Assembly (NCBI RefSeq): GCF_023898315.1
Contig: NC_064618.1
Location: 185,681,548 to 185,745,547 of the forward strand
Source: Schistocerca nitens
Taxonomy: Eukaryota; Arthropoda; Insecta; Orthoptera; Acrididae
Direction of reading: 5' to 3'
Length of the DNA stretch: 64,000 nucleotides
In this document: piece by piece, positions 22,991-34,300 of the stretch
Position numbering within the stretch: position 1 is the first letter of the stretch
How the letters are laid out: each line of letters opens with the position of its first letter
Notes under the pieces: model-generated
Told to the model about the DNA's origin: nothing
Databases searched by the model: none
What the model saw: the letters and a program-made list of their open reading frames with translations, nothing else
Position numbers and translations under genes: made by a program

Positions 22991-24108
22991 TGCTAGGCAC
23001 AGAAATTGAGTTCAATATAATATCTCAAAGTCAAATTTTGTAATTTAATTTTTTATAATATTTATTACCTGCAGTAAAATATATATATATACCTTTTAGG
23101 TTAGTTTTGTTCGTACTTTGCTTTTCATTTTAGGATGAGGTTTGTAGGCTGATCTTTTGATATTCGGGACTAAGCCATATGCTCTACGACTTGTAGTGCC
23201 AGTGTAGCAAATTCTTTGCCATTCTCATGCTTTCCACAATCACAGACGTTGGCTGAGAGTTATTCCTAGAGTTATTCCTAGTCATTAACGCCTCCCAATT
23301 TTTGGCAGAAACCATTTACGGTACCAGCAAAGAAAATCTTTACACCTCAGGGCAATACCTCATGCACATTCTCCACTGTACCGCCTGTACTAGGCTGGCC
23401 AGAAGGGCACAAGGGAGTCTCAGGGCTTTCCCCAGTTTGCAAACCTCGGGATTTTCTGGTTGTGATTGAATCGCTGTTTATGTAACCGGGCGCTGGTTAC
23501 GAAACCAATCAACGCAATGAGGACTGCCGCATGCTAGAATCTTACCTGTTTCACTGTTATATATTGTAGCAATCTTAACTTCAGACAGGCCTCCGTAAAG
23601 AGCCAAGTGATACGTACGGCAGTCAACGACATAACTTAGCACCTAGGTGCTGCGCTTGTGCGAGCACAGAACCCTGCAACATAACGGTCTGCCGTCTGTG
23701 GCTGAATTTGCTACACAGTGCTGCGCAGTACGATGTTTCGAGTGCTGGGTTCATGAATGGCGCCTGACACCTTTCATCACACACCCAGCCGGTAAGAATG
23801 CTCCGACAACATCTGGTAGAATCGTTATTTCAGTAACATGCATGCTACCAGAGCAGTCTCCACACTTGTAATCGGTCGAATGTACAGCTAAGCTGCTCTA
23901 GCCTCATCCAACAGCTTCCTGAATCAGGACAAGATGCTGATCAGCGAGTAGTCAGATAGACGTGACTGTTCTTGATTTCCAACTGAATATCTTGAAGCTA
24001 GGCCACTAAAGTGGTACCGCTTCATATTCCAGCCAGCCTCCCAAGGGGAAAGTGTTCAACGTGTGGCTCTGCACTCTTCCGCCAGTGTCACAAAGCACGA
24101 GAGGTATT
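22991..24108. other. No recognised feature
   Basis: Contains a short (TA)n near 23080 and a tandem duplication of GAGTTATTCCTA near 23257-23282. No coding family recognised. Confidence 0.45.
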
Positions 24109-24515
24109 CTACGTCTACATATGTACTACATAAGCCATCATACAGTGCATGGCGGAGGGTACGTTTTACCCCGACTTACCACTTGCCGTCCTGTACCACT
24201 TACAAGCAGTGCTAGGGAAAAACGACGGCCTGCATGCCACCGTACCAGTCCTCTCTTCTCATATTAGTGGTTCTCGGCGGAAGTAAAATCGTCTGCAGTC
24301 AGCTTCAAGTAACGGGCTTCTAAATTTTCTCATCAGATTACTCGACGCGGCGTTACTTCCCCTTTGGGTTTCCGAAACATTTCCGTAATACTTTCCTGTT
24401 GATCGAACCTATCAATAACAAATCTAGCAGTCTGTCTCTGAAATGTGTCGATGTCTTCATTTAATCGTACCTGTTGGGAATTCTAAGCAGTCGACCAGTA
24501 CTCAAGAATGTGCCA
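24109..24515 (-). pseudogene. LINE 3' fragment: reverse transcriptase C-terminus
   Basis: Minus-strand reading gives ILEYWSTA, then VRLNEDIDTFQRQTARFVID, RFDQQESITEMF and, in a shifted frame, traces of the final YPPPCTV segment near 24140. This matches the C-terminal domain of jockey/I-like LINE polymerases (ILEY.S.VW...IE.IQR.AARF). The 3' end carries a CATATGTAGACGTAGA tail, an (ATGTAG)-type repeat also seen at 63275. Stops and a deletion in the last third make it dead. It is 5' truncated to about 400 bp, as is usual for LINE insertions. Confidence 0.7.
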
Positions 24516-26084
24516 CACATGTCCTGTCAAGCTGGAGTCTAAGCTGTTTCACAAGTATTAAGCTACAACATGGGCACTTTTCTTGACAAAGATATATTTG
24601 TAAATAGCAGAAGAAACACAGCATGTTCGTAATGAGCGTGCTGAAGTTATTCGTAACACGTTACTGTACGTCAAAACACGCCCTTCAGCTAGAAATAATT
24701 CACATACCTCGAATAAGTAGGTGCTTTGCCGTCTAAGTTCTTTATTTTGAGACTACAGATTCAGTAGGATCGATTTCGAAACAATATCTGTCCTAGGATT
24801 TTTATATCTTGATTATTATTTGTTTCACCTCTAAAAATACTTTCTTTAATTTTAAAAATGTCTAGTTATCCTGTGGTTAGGAGTCCACGTACAACAGTAC
24901 CTCCCCATATAACCTGCCGAATAACTCCGCTCGGAGGTAGGAGGGCGCCGTGGAATATTACCTCCAATACGACCATGCCTGTTAGAGCACAGTGGCCTTA
25001 AAATCAACAATAGGATTTAAGACAGACCTACCAATTTGACCTGTACTAAGAAAAAGCTGCATGGCGTTTACAGAGGCACTCTTAGATGGATACATTCAAA
25101 CCGAAGAGCCTGCAAAATGTATCTATACCATACTCCATGTACTAGATTATTATACAAAATAATAATAATTGAGTACCGAATGCTTATGTCGTGACGGCGT
25201 CTCACATTTTCTCAATATTTTACCTGCAGGTCATGTCAGTATAGCTTACCTTACTTTAGAGAATACATGCAAGATACCGCCAAGATTATCTAGTGCGGAA
25301 TGATTTCCGACTATACTAATGATCTATATTTCTTTGTAGAGGAACCTCTAACATCACTGTTTCTAGACGTGCAGGCTGTTTAAAGACAAGCAGCAGACTT
25401 TCTGCCGTATGTTTCATTTCAGAATATAGTGCTTTTCATAACTCTGCGATATTTTAGGCTAGTTGGGCTCATACCAAGCAATGAAAGATTGACGTAACTC
25501 CAGGTAAATATGAGAGATAAGTGGAAAATGAGTGTGAACTGAAATTACTCCTTCGTAACGAATGACCTCAATTTCAAATACTATGATTGGCTATTTTCTT
25601 CAACAAGTTTAGACAGACGACTTGAGGCTCAGGTAGACTGGTGAAATGAGATCCAAATCACGCGGGCGATACCAGACTATCTGCGTTGACTACCTAAATC
25701 GTATGAAGAAAACTTTACCCTAAACCAATGGTACATACAGTATTATCATGTCCCTATAACTTTACTACCCCTTATTTCGGCAGCCAAGTGATATCATTAT
25801 ACCAATCGAAGCGTGAATTGCTAAAGACATTAGGAACAATAGAAAATCCTGCAAGAAATATGCAGAGGGTCAATATAGATGTAATGCGTTCAGTGAATTC
25901 CAATGGGAGGAAGACACAACACCATGATAAGACGAATATGGAGTTTTAGCAGCTGCAGCATGCAGTGGTATAACGAGAATAGGTTACGTTATGAAGAAGA
26001 ATGTAGGGCAAAGGTGAGTTACCGTTAACTGTTAGGTACAGGGTTGATATCGCAGTCAACAGCAAACCGATGACAACAATATTG
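24516..26084. other. No recognised feature
   Basis: About 1.6 kb of AT-rich sequence. The open frame at 25728-25949 has no family motif. Confidence 0.45.
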
Positions 26085-27000
26085 TGCAGGGTGATTATAA
26101 TTAAAGTCCCAGTTTCAAAAGGCTTAGAAATGACCATTGCCCAGAATGACTTCAGTTCTCGAAGAGGGGAGAAACATTATGGAAACAAAAAAGTTTCCAC
26201 TAAATAGCGCTGTAAGCGGCAGAATATGCAAAATAAAAGACGCAGGGTACACAGATGTTCCTCAGTTTGCGTCTGAGATGCTCGGCAGGAGTCTCTCAGT
26301 GTAGGGTCGTGCGCTGTTGCGCTGCTCGTAATGTTCTTCTATAAAAATGGTGACTGTGCGCCAGGAGGTCTGCAGAAGTTCCTGTGAAAAAAGCCGTTGG
26401 GCTGACGTCTGCCAAGGGCTTGTAGAAAGTGATTACGAAATTCAAAAACACAGACTCCTTTGAACCGTAATGTGACAGAGAGGGGAAAACAATTGACCCG
26501 ACGTCAGAGGAAGATGTGAAGGTGTGGCCACAACACTACAGAGAGGTCGAGCAGTTGTGTACAAATATGCAATGCACTGGCATTTGCCGAACTTTAGCCA
26601 TGCCTGTAAACATTGTGTATAAAATTCTAAAGAAAACATCCTACATTGCTATCCATATAAAACTGTCGATGTTCAGAAGTTACTTCATGATGACCTGCCC
26701 GTAAGACCAACGTTTGCTCTAGAATTACTTGCTGACATGGAGGTCGGCTACGAATGGCCGTGAAACATTCAGTGTAGAGACAAAGCCCGTTTCCATCTCC
26801 AAGAATATGTCAATACACTGAATTGTTAAGTACGAGCAACCGAAAATCCGCTCTCAGCCGCTCTTTTCTTAAATGTTGTCAAACTGGAACTGTACAAAAA
26901 ACGCTCTGTACATGCCAACGCCACACGTAGAGGAACTATGAGAGTATACTGAGAGGGTCGTAATAATGGTGGAGGATTGAAACGCTGTATTCGGAGGTGC
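26085..27000 (+). pseudogene. DDE transposase remnant of an IS630/Tc1-related family
   Basis: Begins with CAGGGTGATTATAATTAAAG, a terminal sequence I associate with a widespread arthropod family whose transposase carries a DUF4817-type helix-turn-helix. The plus strand in several frames shows VMFFYKNGDCAPGGLQKF, then LTRRQRKM and GICRTLAMPVNIVYKIL (HTH region). Then DDLPVRPTFALELLADMEVG, EWP, NIQCRDKARFHLQEYVNTLN and RATENPL follow, corresponding to the block where intact members carry WTDEAHF. The catalytic Asp is thus altered, and the second half of the gene is missing. No right-hand terminal repeat was found. It is a truncated, dead copy; the superfamily call is from motif order only. Confidence 0.6.
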
Positions 27001-27278
27001 TATATAGAGAAGAGTTGCCGAAGTTAGACCGTTGCCAAAGTTAGACCACCTTCGTATTTCATTATGTGTTGGTACCTTTTAAGTTGGCTCTACTGGTGAG
27101 AAATATTCTACAGGTCACATGGTACTGTGGGCAGTCGACAATAATTTAAAGCGAGAACAGAACAGTTGCCATTATTATATTTTCTTCGTTCTTTCTCCGT
27201 CATGCTAAAGATCATAAGCTTTTCTATATGTTGCGAGAAAGTAAACAAGTTATCTGCAGTACAGTTCACAGGTCCCAT

Positions 27279-27734
27279 TGTTGTTGTTGTGGTATTCAGT
27301 CCAGAGACTGGTTTGATGCAGCTCTCCATGCTACTCTATCCTGTGCAAGCTTCTTCATCTCCCAGCACCTGCTGCAACCTACAACCTTCTGAATCTGCTT
27401 AGAGTATTCATCTCTTGGTCTCCATCTACGACTTTTACCCCCCACGCTGCCTTCCAATACTAAATTGGTGATCCCTTGATGCCTCAGAAAATGTCCTACC
27501 AACAGTCCCTTCTTCTAGTCAAGTTGTGCCACAAATTTCTATTCTCCCCAATCCTATTCAATACCTCCTCATTAGTTACGTGATCTACCCATCTAATCTT
27601 CAACATTCTTCTGTAGCACCACATTTCGCAAGCTGCTATTCTCTTCTTGTCCAAACTATTCATCGTCCATGTTTCACTTTCATACATGGCTACACTCCAT
27701 ACAAATACTTTCAGAAACGACTTCCTGACACTTA
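27279..27734 (-). pseudogene. RTE-like LINE 3' end, inverted relative to the copy at 7.7 kb
   Basis: Minus-strand frames 27687-27496 and 27502-27296 read MYESETWTMNSLDKKRIAAC, MWCYRRMLKIRWVDHVTNEE, MVGHFLRHQGITNLVLEGSV and RWRPRDEYSKQIQKVVG, ending at SNQSLD. They correspond closely to 9510-9909 of the other copy. The tail is (CAA)n, seen here as TTGTTGTTGTTG at 27279. The insert is 5' truncated within the C-terminal domain, and one frameshift separates the two frames. It encodes no catalytic residues. Confidence 0.9.
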
Positions 27735-27842
27735 ATTAAGTGCCATTAATTAATTAATAATTAAATATCGCAAAACTAGAATTTAATTCTTTGTGTTCCT
27801 GTATTGTTATCTTTACTTATATGGCGTCCAGTTGGACCAATA

Positions 27843-29998
27843 CCTTTTTCCTAATTTGGACCGGTCTAATTTAGGAGACACTAATAACAAATAATATTTA
27901 AGTGAATTTTACAATAAGTAATAGGTACAGGTAAAGCTTTTAGATTTTCAAGATGGCAAATTTTTTGCAATGAGGAACAGGTACGCGTAATTCTTTTAGG
28001 TTTAGAAGTTGAAAAAGGTGGAGTACACAGGAATACAGAAGATAAGCTGAAGGTCGCCCTGGCAGCATACAGTTACGGTGACCGTAGGCTTAAGGAGAAT
28101 GGTCGTGTTTATGGAGTATGTGTTGATAGTAACACACGTTCTCAAATGATGTTAAGTTATTCAGAGGACAATCAACTTTTACGACTGAGATGAAAAAAGT
28201 TCTCACAGGTCACCTTCTTTTATCAGAAGAGAGGTTTTCTATTTTTGTGTCAAAGATGTTGGTAAACTTGCATTCGACATAGCAGAGACGTATGAAGTGC
28301 CACATTCGTTCAACACAGAAAAGAAGGTGGCGGGTAAAAAGTGGTTTTATTCACATGTAATACAAAATGCACAACTTTCCCTCATTCAACCAGAAGGAAT
28401 ATCAATGAACAGAGCAAACGGATTTAAGGGACAGAATGTAAATCAGTTCCTCGACCTTAAGAAAACAGTCGATGGGAACAGAATTACAGCTAAGAGTATA
28501 TTTAACGGTGCCGAATCTGAACTTGCGACGTTTCAAAAAAGGATTAACTATCATAGCGCAAAAAGGCAAACATCACGTGGGATCTATCGTAAGCGTCGAG
28601 CGAGGAGTTAAAACCATCGTTGTTTGTGCTGTCAACGCAGCTGTCTGCTTTATTCCACCTATGATTTATGTTCAAGCGTAAGAGGAGGCAACATGAACTC
28701 CAAATAAGTGCCCCACCAGGAAGTGTCGTAGACATCTCAGACACTGGCTAGATGAATTCTGAGTTGGTTGTTTCGTGCCTCAGACAACTTCAAAAATCAT
28801 GTGAACCGCAGCAAGGATTCGCCTGTGGTCCTGCTACTTGATGGACACACAATACACAGCAGAAATCTCGAGGCTGTTGAGAACGCTCGGATAATGATAT
28901 CATGTTGGAAGTACCTGGGCATATTACCCACAGGCTGTAAACACCTGATGTTTCGCTTTATGCACCTCTTCAAACCTACTTCATTAAGGACCACGCAAAG
29001 CGGTTACATGAAAACATAGGTAAAATTATAACACCGTTTCAGGTATCTGGATTGTTCAATGAAGCCCATTGACGAGCAGCAACAGTTAGAATACTGGAGA
29101 GTGCCTTCCGCTCAGTGAGAAATTGGCCTGTGAAAAGGAACGTATGCGTTTTCAGATCATTAATTTTTGCCAGCTGATTGCTTGAAAATTTCTTCAAACG
29201 CTAAAGAGGAATCCTCTTCAGAAGATATTTCAAGTGACGACGATTGTAGGCCTACGACACTTATCAAGAAATTTAAGAAAATTGTGAAAAAGGTGTCACC
29301 CCTTCCAAATTCATACAACAAGCCTGTTATCAAAGGAAGAGGAAAAACACAGAAGCTACTATAATTACTAGCAACCTATATAAGCAACAATTAGAGCAAA
29401 TGAAGGGTCATGTAAAGAAACAAAAAGCTCCAAACACAGGTTTACTTTCCATAGAACAAAAGAGAAATGGCCCTGTTGGAAATTCAAGCTAGTTCTGTGT
29501 CTCGTGTAAGAAGATGACATGATACAGTGCGTGGACAGTAAATTATGGGCTCATACACGATGTGCCAATGTGATGCTCAGCATAAAGAAATTTTTCTGAT
29601 CAGATTGCAATTAGCCTTCATTGTAACTTACTATTAATCTCAGTTAGTAGAAATTATTAGTACATTTCAGTGTGTTAAGTTTTCTTATATTTTCTGTGCA
29701 ACAAGTTTCCAAGCTTATTCTTTGTTTTGATTTGAAGCGATTTTAGCTATGGGTACGAAAATTATTTCAGTAATTTCCTAATATAAGCATCTTAATGATG
29801 ATGAATATTTTTAAAAAAACTTTGTTTTGTATAATATCGAATAGGTAGCTAACTAAGAGGCTTTCTTAATAAATAAGATGAGCTGAAGCTTTATGTAAAA
29901 TATTACAGCTCTTATTTACTTTTATTCATTGTTTTACCATCTCCCCGATTTAAGCAACTGAAGGTCCTAATGAAGCAGCCTGTTTCCTGATTCGGACC
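27843..29998 (+). mobile_element. pogo/Tigger-type transposon remnant
   Basis: Outer limits are set by a 20-bp near-repeat in the same orientation, CCTTTTTCCTAATTTGGACC at 27843 and CCTGTTTCCTGATTCGGACC at 29979 (16 of 20 identical). These may be parts of subterminal repeats. True terminal inverted repeats and the TA duplication were not resolved. Confidence 0.5.
27950..29400 (+). pseudogene. pogo-like (DDE_1, CENP-B/jerky family) transposase remnant
   Basis: The N-terminal part has a faint helix-turn-helix (DKLKVALAAYSYGDRRLKEN near 28040-28100). The second DNA-binding block reads VPHSFNTEKKVAGKKWFYSH then SLIQPEGISMNRANGF at 28297-28430. The catalytic domain starts with SIFNGAESELATFQK, where the first Asp of the usual N-V-D-E motif has become Ala, and runs on in another frame as GKHHVGSIVSVERGVKTIV. 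The second block VVLLLDGHTIHSRNLEAVEN (28820-28890) keeps its Asp. The later block with the third acidic residue is eroded. The C-terminus is acidic then lysine-rich (KKFKKIVKKV). Stops and frameshifts are frequent. Confidence 0.82.
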
Positions 29999-30169
29999 AT
30001 TTACATATTTCTAAATTTTAAATGATACCCATTTACCCATGCGTTTATTCAAAGTATAACACAACCTGATGAAATTGTGCCACATGCAGCTTTTTGTAAA
30101 GTACATTTTGTTTCAACTAGTTACATCATAAAGGCTAGGGGAGGCAAAATAAGAAAAGTCCTACAATAT

Positions 30170-30412
30170 AGGCAACCTGCCCGTATGACAGAGTTACGGG
30201 TGAGTATGGGACTGATAGTAGAAATGAGACAAGAGAAAGATTAATTGCCTTCTGCAATAAATTTCTACTAGTACCGGCAAAAACAGTGTTCAAAAGTCAC
30301 AAAAGCAAGACGTACACTTGGAACAGGCAAGGAAACACGGGGAGACTCCAGCTGGGTTACACCATGGTGAGACAGGGATTCCGAAATCATTTATTCGGTT
30401 GTAAAGTGTAGC
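30170..30412 (+). pseudogene. LINE endonuclease domain fragment
   Basis: A single open frame from about 30198 to 30410 reads YGTDSRNETRERLIAFCNKF, VPAKTVFKSHKSKTYTWN and YTMVRQGFRNHLFGCKV. In RTE-like LINE endonucleases this is the stretch from the GxRNERGxxLxxFC motif through YTW to the DYIxVRQRFRN motif. It immediately precedes the part of the domain where the copy at 7705 begins. A 5' and 3' truncated fragment of about 240 bp remains. The Tc1-like element starts 16 bp downstream and may have cut it off. Confidence 0.7.
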
Positions 30413-30511
30413 ACAGGAGCTCATATACACTGATAAGCCAAAACATTAAGACCACTACCCACCCGAAGGTGGCTGCCGGTTGGTGGCGTTGGATGCACGT
30501 GAAGGAATAGA

Positions 30512-30770
30512 AGGGAAGACTGCGTTCAATGTCCCGTCGACATCGAGGTCATTAGAGACGTAACACAATCTCGGATTATGTCAAGTAAGGGGTAGGAAAT
30601 CGGCCGCAACCTTTCAAGGGAACTATCCCGATATTTCCTTCAAGCGGTTTATAAAAATCATGAAAAACCTAAATCTGTATAGCAAGACGCGGGATTGAAA
30701 CACCGTCCTCAAGTACATGCGTCCAGCGTGCTAACACTTGCTCTACTTCGATCAGTGCGGACACGTGACG
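30512..30770 (-). mobile_element. tRNA-derived SINE, family B (copy 1)
   Basis: On the minus strand there is a degenerate A box (AGAGCAAGTGTTAGC), then ACGGTGTTTCAATCCCGCGTC with the B box. The body GATTTAGGTTTTTCATGATTT leads to ATGACCTCGATGTCGACGGG at the far end. The same order (B box, CCCGCGTC, CGTGATTTCCCTAAATC, ATGACC) occurs on the plus strand at 54764-54990. Confidence 0.75.
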
Positions 30771-31204
30771 CGGTTAGAAAAGTATGTACGTCGGGAAGAC
30801 GTGGATGGGGATTACCCTAGCTGAGATATGGCCTGGAAATGTGGAAATACAATGAAATAAGCGGCTTTGACAAAGGGGAGATCATTATTACGCAATGCAT
30901 GTGAACGAGTATCTAAAAAACGCGGAACCTGGTGGAAAGTTTTCCTGCTACTGTCGTGAGCATGTTCCGAAAGAGGTAGAAGGAATGTTAAACCATCAAT
31001 AAGCGCTAAATGGTCGGACGTCCACGACTGATCAAAGAAAGTAGGGTTCGGAGGACTGTCTGCTGTGTAAAGTAGGATAGATGGTGATCTGTAGCATCTC
31101 TGCCGTTGGAGTACATCGCTGGTGAAAGCACAAGTGTTACGGACCACATCGTGGAGCTCCGCAGCAGACAACCCGTACCTCATCATTGATGTGTCGGCAG
31201 CTGG

Positions 31205-31668
31205 GCCAACACCTTGTAGATAGAGGTGGCTTAGAAAGCACGCTAGACTAACGCAGACGGGCGTGAAGTACTGGAACAGGATACGTAATTAATGCTATGA
31301 AGAAAAGAACGGAGTTTCTCATATACTTATCTTTAATTTCTTCTTGTACATCTCTATGGTGAACACAAGTGAGACTCTAATTACAATCACTGTAAGGCTA
31401 ATGGCGCCTTGCTAGTTCGTAGCCATTAACTTAGCTGAAGGCTATTCTGTCTCTCGGCTAATGAGAGAGAAAGGGTTCGTACGTCTAGTCGCTAGCTCTG
31501 TCGTCCGTACAACTGGGCTGAGTTCGAGTCAGTCTCTCGAGACCTGCCTTGTGGTGGCGCTAGGTTTGCGATCACACAGTGGCGACACGCGGGTCCGACA
31601 TGTACTACAGGACCGCGGCCGATTTAAGCTACCACCTAGGACGTGTGGTGTCTGGCTGTGACACCACA
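31205..31668 (-). mobile_element. Solo LTR-like insertion
   Basis: The right boundary is a short palindrome, GTGGTGTC..GTGACACCAC at 31646-31668, so the element begins TGTGGTGTCAC on the minus strand. A TTTAAAT-like box (here TTAAAT) and GGCCGCGGTCC follow, resembling a U3 promoter. The overall sequence matches an LTR type I recall from locust genomic DNA (memory, not a search). It interrupts a Tc1-like remnant, and I see no internal retroviral-type region, so it is probably a solo LTR left by recombination. Confidence 0.5.
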
Positions 31669-32261
31669 CATCATGACCCAATGGCATCTCAGTTAGCATT
31701 TCAATGTGCGCGGTACCATCGGGTTTCGGCCTTCGATCAACGGAAAAAAATCGGCTCTTCGGGTGAATCACATTTTTGCTACATTAGGCCACTCGTCGTC
31801 ACCACAAATACCGCCATCTAACTGAAAGGCTGGTCGGAATAGTTTTATGCTATGGGAGACAAACTCCTGCGCGTGCAAGTGACAAGTGGTAGTAACCAAA
31901 GACACGCCTACAAATGCGGACCACTTGCACCGCTTCATGCTTTATGTCTCCCCCGACGGTGATGTCATCTTTCAGCAGTATTACTGCTCGTTTCTCGTAG
32001 CCATAACAGTGCTACAGCGGTTTGAAGAGCACTGCAGGGAACTCAAGTTGATCTCTTGGCTACTAAATTAGCCTGATGAAAAATACTATGGAACCCATCT
32101 GGATCGCTATTGGGCACCATCATCAAAGATGTAAATCAGCGGCCCATTACTGAAGCCAATTATATTTCCTGCGCGTAGACACCTAATACCACATGCCTCC
32201 ACAAAACTGCCAATGAACTGTCGGATCCCTGATACGTAGAATAAGTGATGTATTTCGTTCC

Positions 32262-32637
32262 AGATCTCTCCACTCGAGCACATATGGGACATCATCGCAC
32301 GACAAATCAAGGGTCACCACAACCAACTTTAAATGCCCCTATATTGACCGACCAAGTGCAACAGGCTTGGAACTCCAATGCAGAAACTGGTGTCCAACAC
32401 CTGTACAATACAAAGCATGCATATCTGCATGCTTGCATCCAACATTCTGGCGGTCACATCGGCTATTAATGTACCACCAGTTCACATTTGCAGTAGTTTA
32501 TCTCTCGCGGTTACATTAAAGCATGATCTTGCAATGTCAATCTCTTGAATATTTACCTAGACAAACATATTTCAGAAATTTCGTAACTTTGCATCAATTA
32601 TTTTTTGGTGTTATGATTTTGTTTTCGTCAGCATAGT
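32262..32637 (+). pseudogene. 3' fragment of a second Tc1-like family
   Basis: The plus strand reads PDLSTRAHMGHHRTTNQGSP, then VQQAWNSNAETGVQHLYN and LHACIQHSGGHIGY followed by a stop. This is the end of a Tc1-like transposase: the SPDL.PIEHIWD block with its Glu destroyed, the helix LxxAWxxIPxxxxxxLYxSM, and the C-terminal GGxTGY. The following 150 bp to TTTTCGTCAG look like the 3' flank of the same element. It differs from the C-termini of the 18-kb and 50-kb families. The fragment abuts the nested element at 32236 without a recognisable left end. Confidence 0.7.
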
Positions 32638-33213
32638 TTAGGAAATATGATGTCATATACGCATAGAAGCGCGAAAAACTGCCGCACCAAGTATGACGTT
32701 TAAATTTAACACTCCTTTGATTCTATCTCTGTCCGTAACACGCTTAACGGTATCCACGCATGTAACTGAATGTACCTTCAAAAATATATCATTGTGTGAG
32801 AAATAATTCAGAAGATACGACGTCATAAACACTGTGGTATTTGAAAATTAAACTGCAGGTGGAAACACAGGTAAAATATGAGTGCAAGTGCATTTAAATA
32901 CGTGAAATACATGGAAATAAATTTGACATATGCATGTGCGGGCAAAACCATGGGTAAAGATCTCACCCTAAACGCCTGTAACAATTTCAACCAAATCTGG
33001 TAGATATATTAATTACTATCTGAAAAAAGTAATTTGCATGTAAGATTCACCTTCCTCCTTTTGGTGTGAGGGTGATAACGTGGAGAGCGTAGGGGGGAGA
33101 AGCAAATGGACGGAGAAAGAGAGAGAAGAAAAAAATAGATGTATACAGATAAGGGACAGAGGCGGAGTAAGACGTGTACAGAGAGAAAGGGGAGAGGAGA
33201 TGGGCAGAGAAAG
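32638..33213. other. Unclassified dispersed repeat with purine-rich end
   Basis: The segment 32800-33010 shares phrases with 52310-52500 (GATACGACGTCA/GATATGACGTCA, GTGAAA.ACATG..A.ATA.TTTGACAT, GATTTCAACCAAATC/CGATTTCAGACTAA). It may belong to a Helitron-like or other nonautonomous family. From about 33050 it becomes strongly purine-rich (GGAGAGAGA). The LTR retrotransposon inserted in this tract, and purine-rich sequence resumes at 42543. Confidence 0.4.
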
Positions 33214-33952
33214 TGAAAGGTGGCTACACTGAGTCACACCGCCAGAGAGTGCGCCAAAGAGTATTATTCAGCCGCCTCCACTGGTAGTGCTTCTTGAGAT
33301 GTGGTAGTGGAGAGTGCTTGTCGTGAAGTCGTCGTGGAGAGTGTTTATTGAGAAGTGGGCAGTAGGAGTTCTGATGTAGCCGTGACTAGTTGTGAGCTTG
33401 TTGTATGCAGTTGTTCTGATGGGCTAGACAGCCGATGCTATTCCATTGCGGATGTTGTAATGATCAGAGTGTATGTTTCGTCAATATATATGAAGGTAGA
33501 GAAAATTTTTTTTATTTCAAATGTCCTAACAAACAATGTCTCTTGGTCACAGGTTCAGTGAACAAAGCATCTGGCTTGTGTTCATGTATTAGAGTGTAAT
33601 TCTGATTTTTATGTGCAATTATAGTATTTTTGTTTTTTTTAATTACTCCAGTGTAAATGGTGCTTAAAATACCTTGTCTTATTGAGGAAGAACCGTGCCA
33701 GATATGTACGTTGAATCACAGTTCCACACACAGAACAGTTACACTTGTGTTTTGTTGTTTCATAGGTTTTATACTTGCTGGGGACTTAATTAATTAATTG
33801 TGTTAATAGAAGTTATCTTTCATTATTTGTTGTTGTTCTATGCAGTCAGATTTCGTACTAATACTAGTCAGGGCCAACCGGTTACGAGACTTCGTAGCCG
33901 GACATACAGTTACTAAAAATATTTGCATTCTAAATAATTAAGCCCCCATGCA
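33214..33952 (+). repeat. 5' LTR
   Basis: Begins TGAAAGGTGGCTACACTGAG and ends CCCCCATGCA. Matches 41803-42542 along its whole length. A TATATAT stretch near 33484 could serve as a TATA element, but no polyadenylation hexamer is obvious, so U3/R/U5 limits are not assigned. Confidence 0.93.
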
Positions 33953-33954
33953 CG

Positions 33955-33972
33955 TGGCGACCCTGCCAGGAT
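33955..33972 (+). promoter_or_regulatory. Primer binding site, tRNA-Arg-like
   Basis: TGGCGACCCTGCCAGGAT begins two bases after the 5' LTR. It resembles the complement of an arginine tRNA 3' end, as used by mdg1/412-type gypsy elements. I count about 15 of 18 matches to the form I know, so the tRNA identity is tentative. Confidence 0.7.
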
Positions 33973-34300
33973 CGTCCCTTGGAATTCTTTTGATTGTAAA
34001 AATAGCAGACAGTAGTATTGTTGTAGTAATTTATAGTTTAGTAATTGTAGTCTATATTGCATGTGCAGTTTTGGTAACTGAACATTTGCAGTTGTCTTGT
34101 CATTCTTTTAATGGTATTTTGGCAGAATTTAATTTTTGATGTCTTGTATACAGGTCTGACAATTTTGTGCAATTGTGAAGGGTTTAATTGTTCGTTAGAC
34201 GTGTTTGTCGGGAAACATTTCGTGTGAATGGTATTGTTGGTGATAAAGTGTTATATTGTGTGTAATTCTCGTATAGTGACGAGTTTTGTATGTTTTGTAA

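Larger units (their letters stand above)
30428..32236 (+). mobile_element. Tc1-like transposon remnant carrying two nested insertions
   Basis: Starts after a TA with CACTGATAAGCCAAAACATT, a terminal sequence I recall from locust Tc1-like elements. Element sequence is seen at 30428-30511, 30771-31204 and 31669-32236, separated by a SINE and an LTR. Decayed coding traces include a Tc1-like stretch near 31710-31800 (GGGTGAATCACATTTTTGCT) and TTGATCTCTTGGCTACTAAA near 32050, where other members encode the SPD...P block. Stops are frequent and the right inverted repeat is missing. The family call depends partly on memory of related repeats. Confidence 0.6.
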
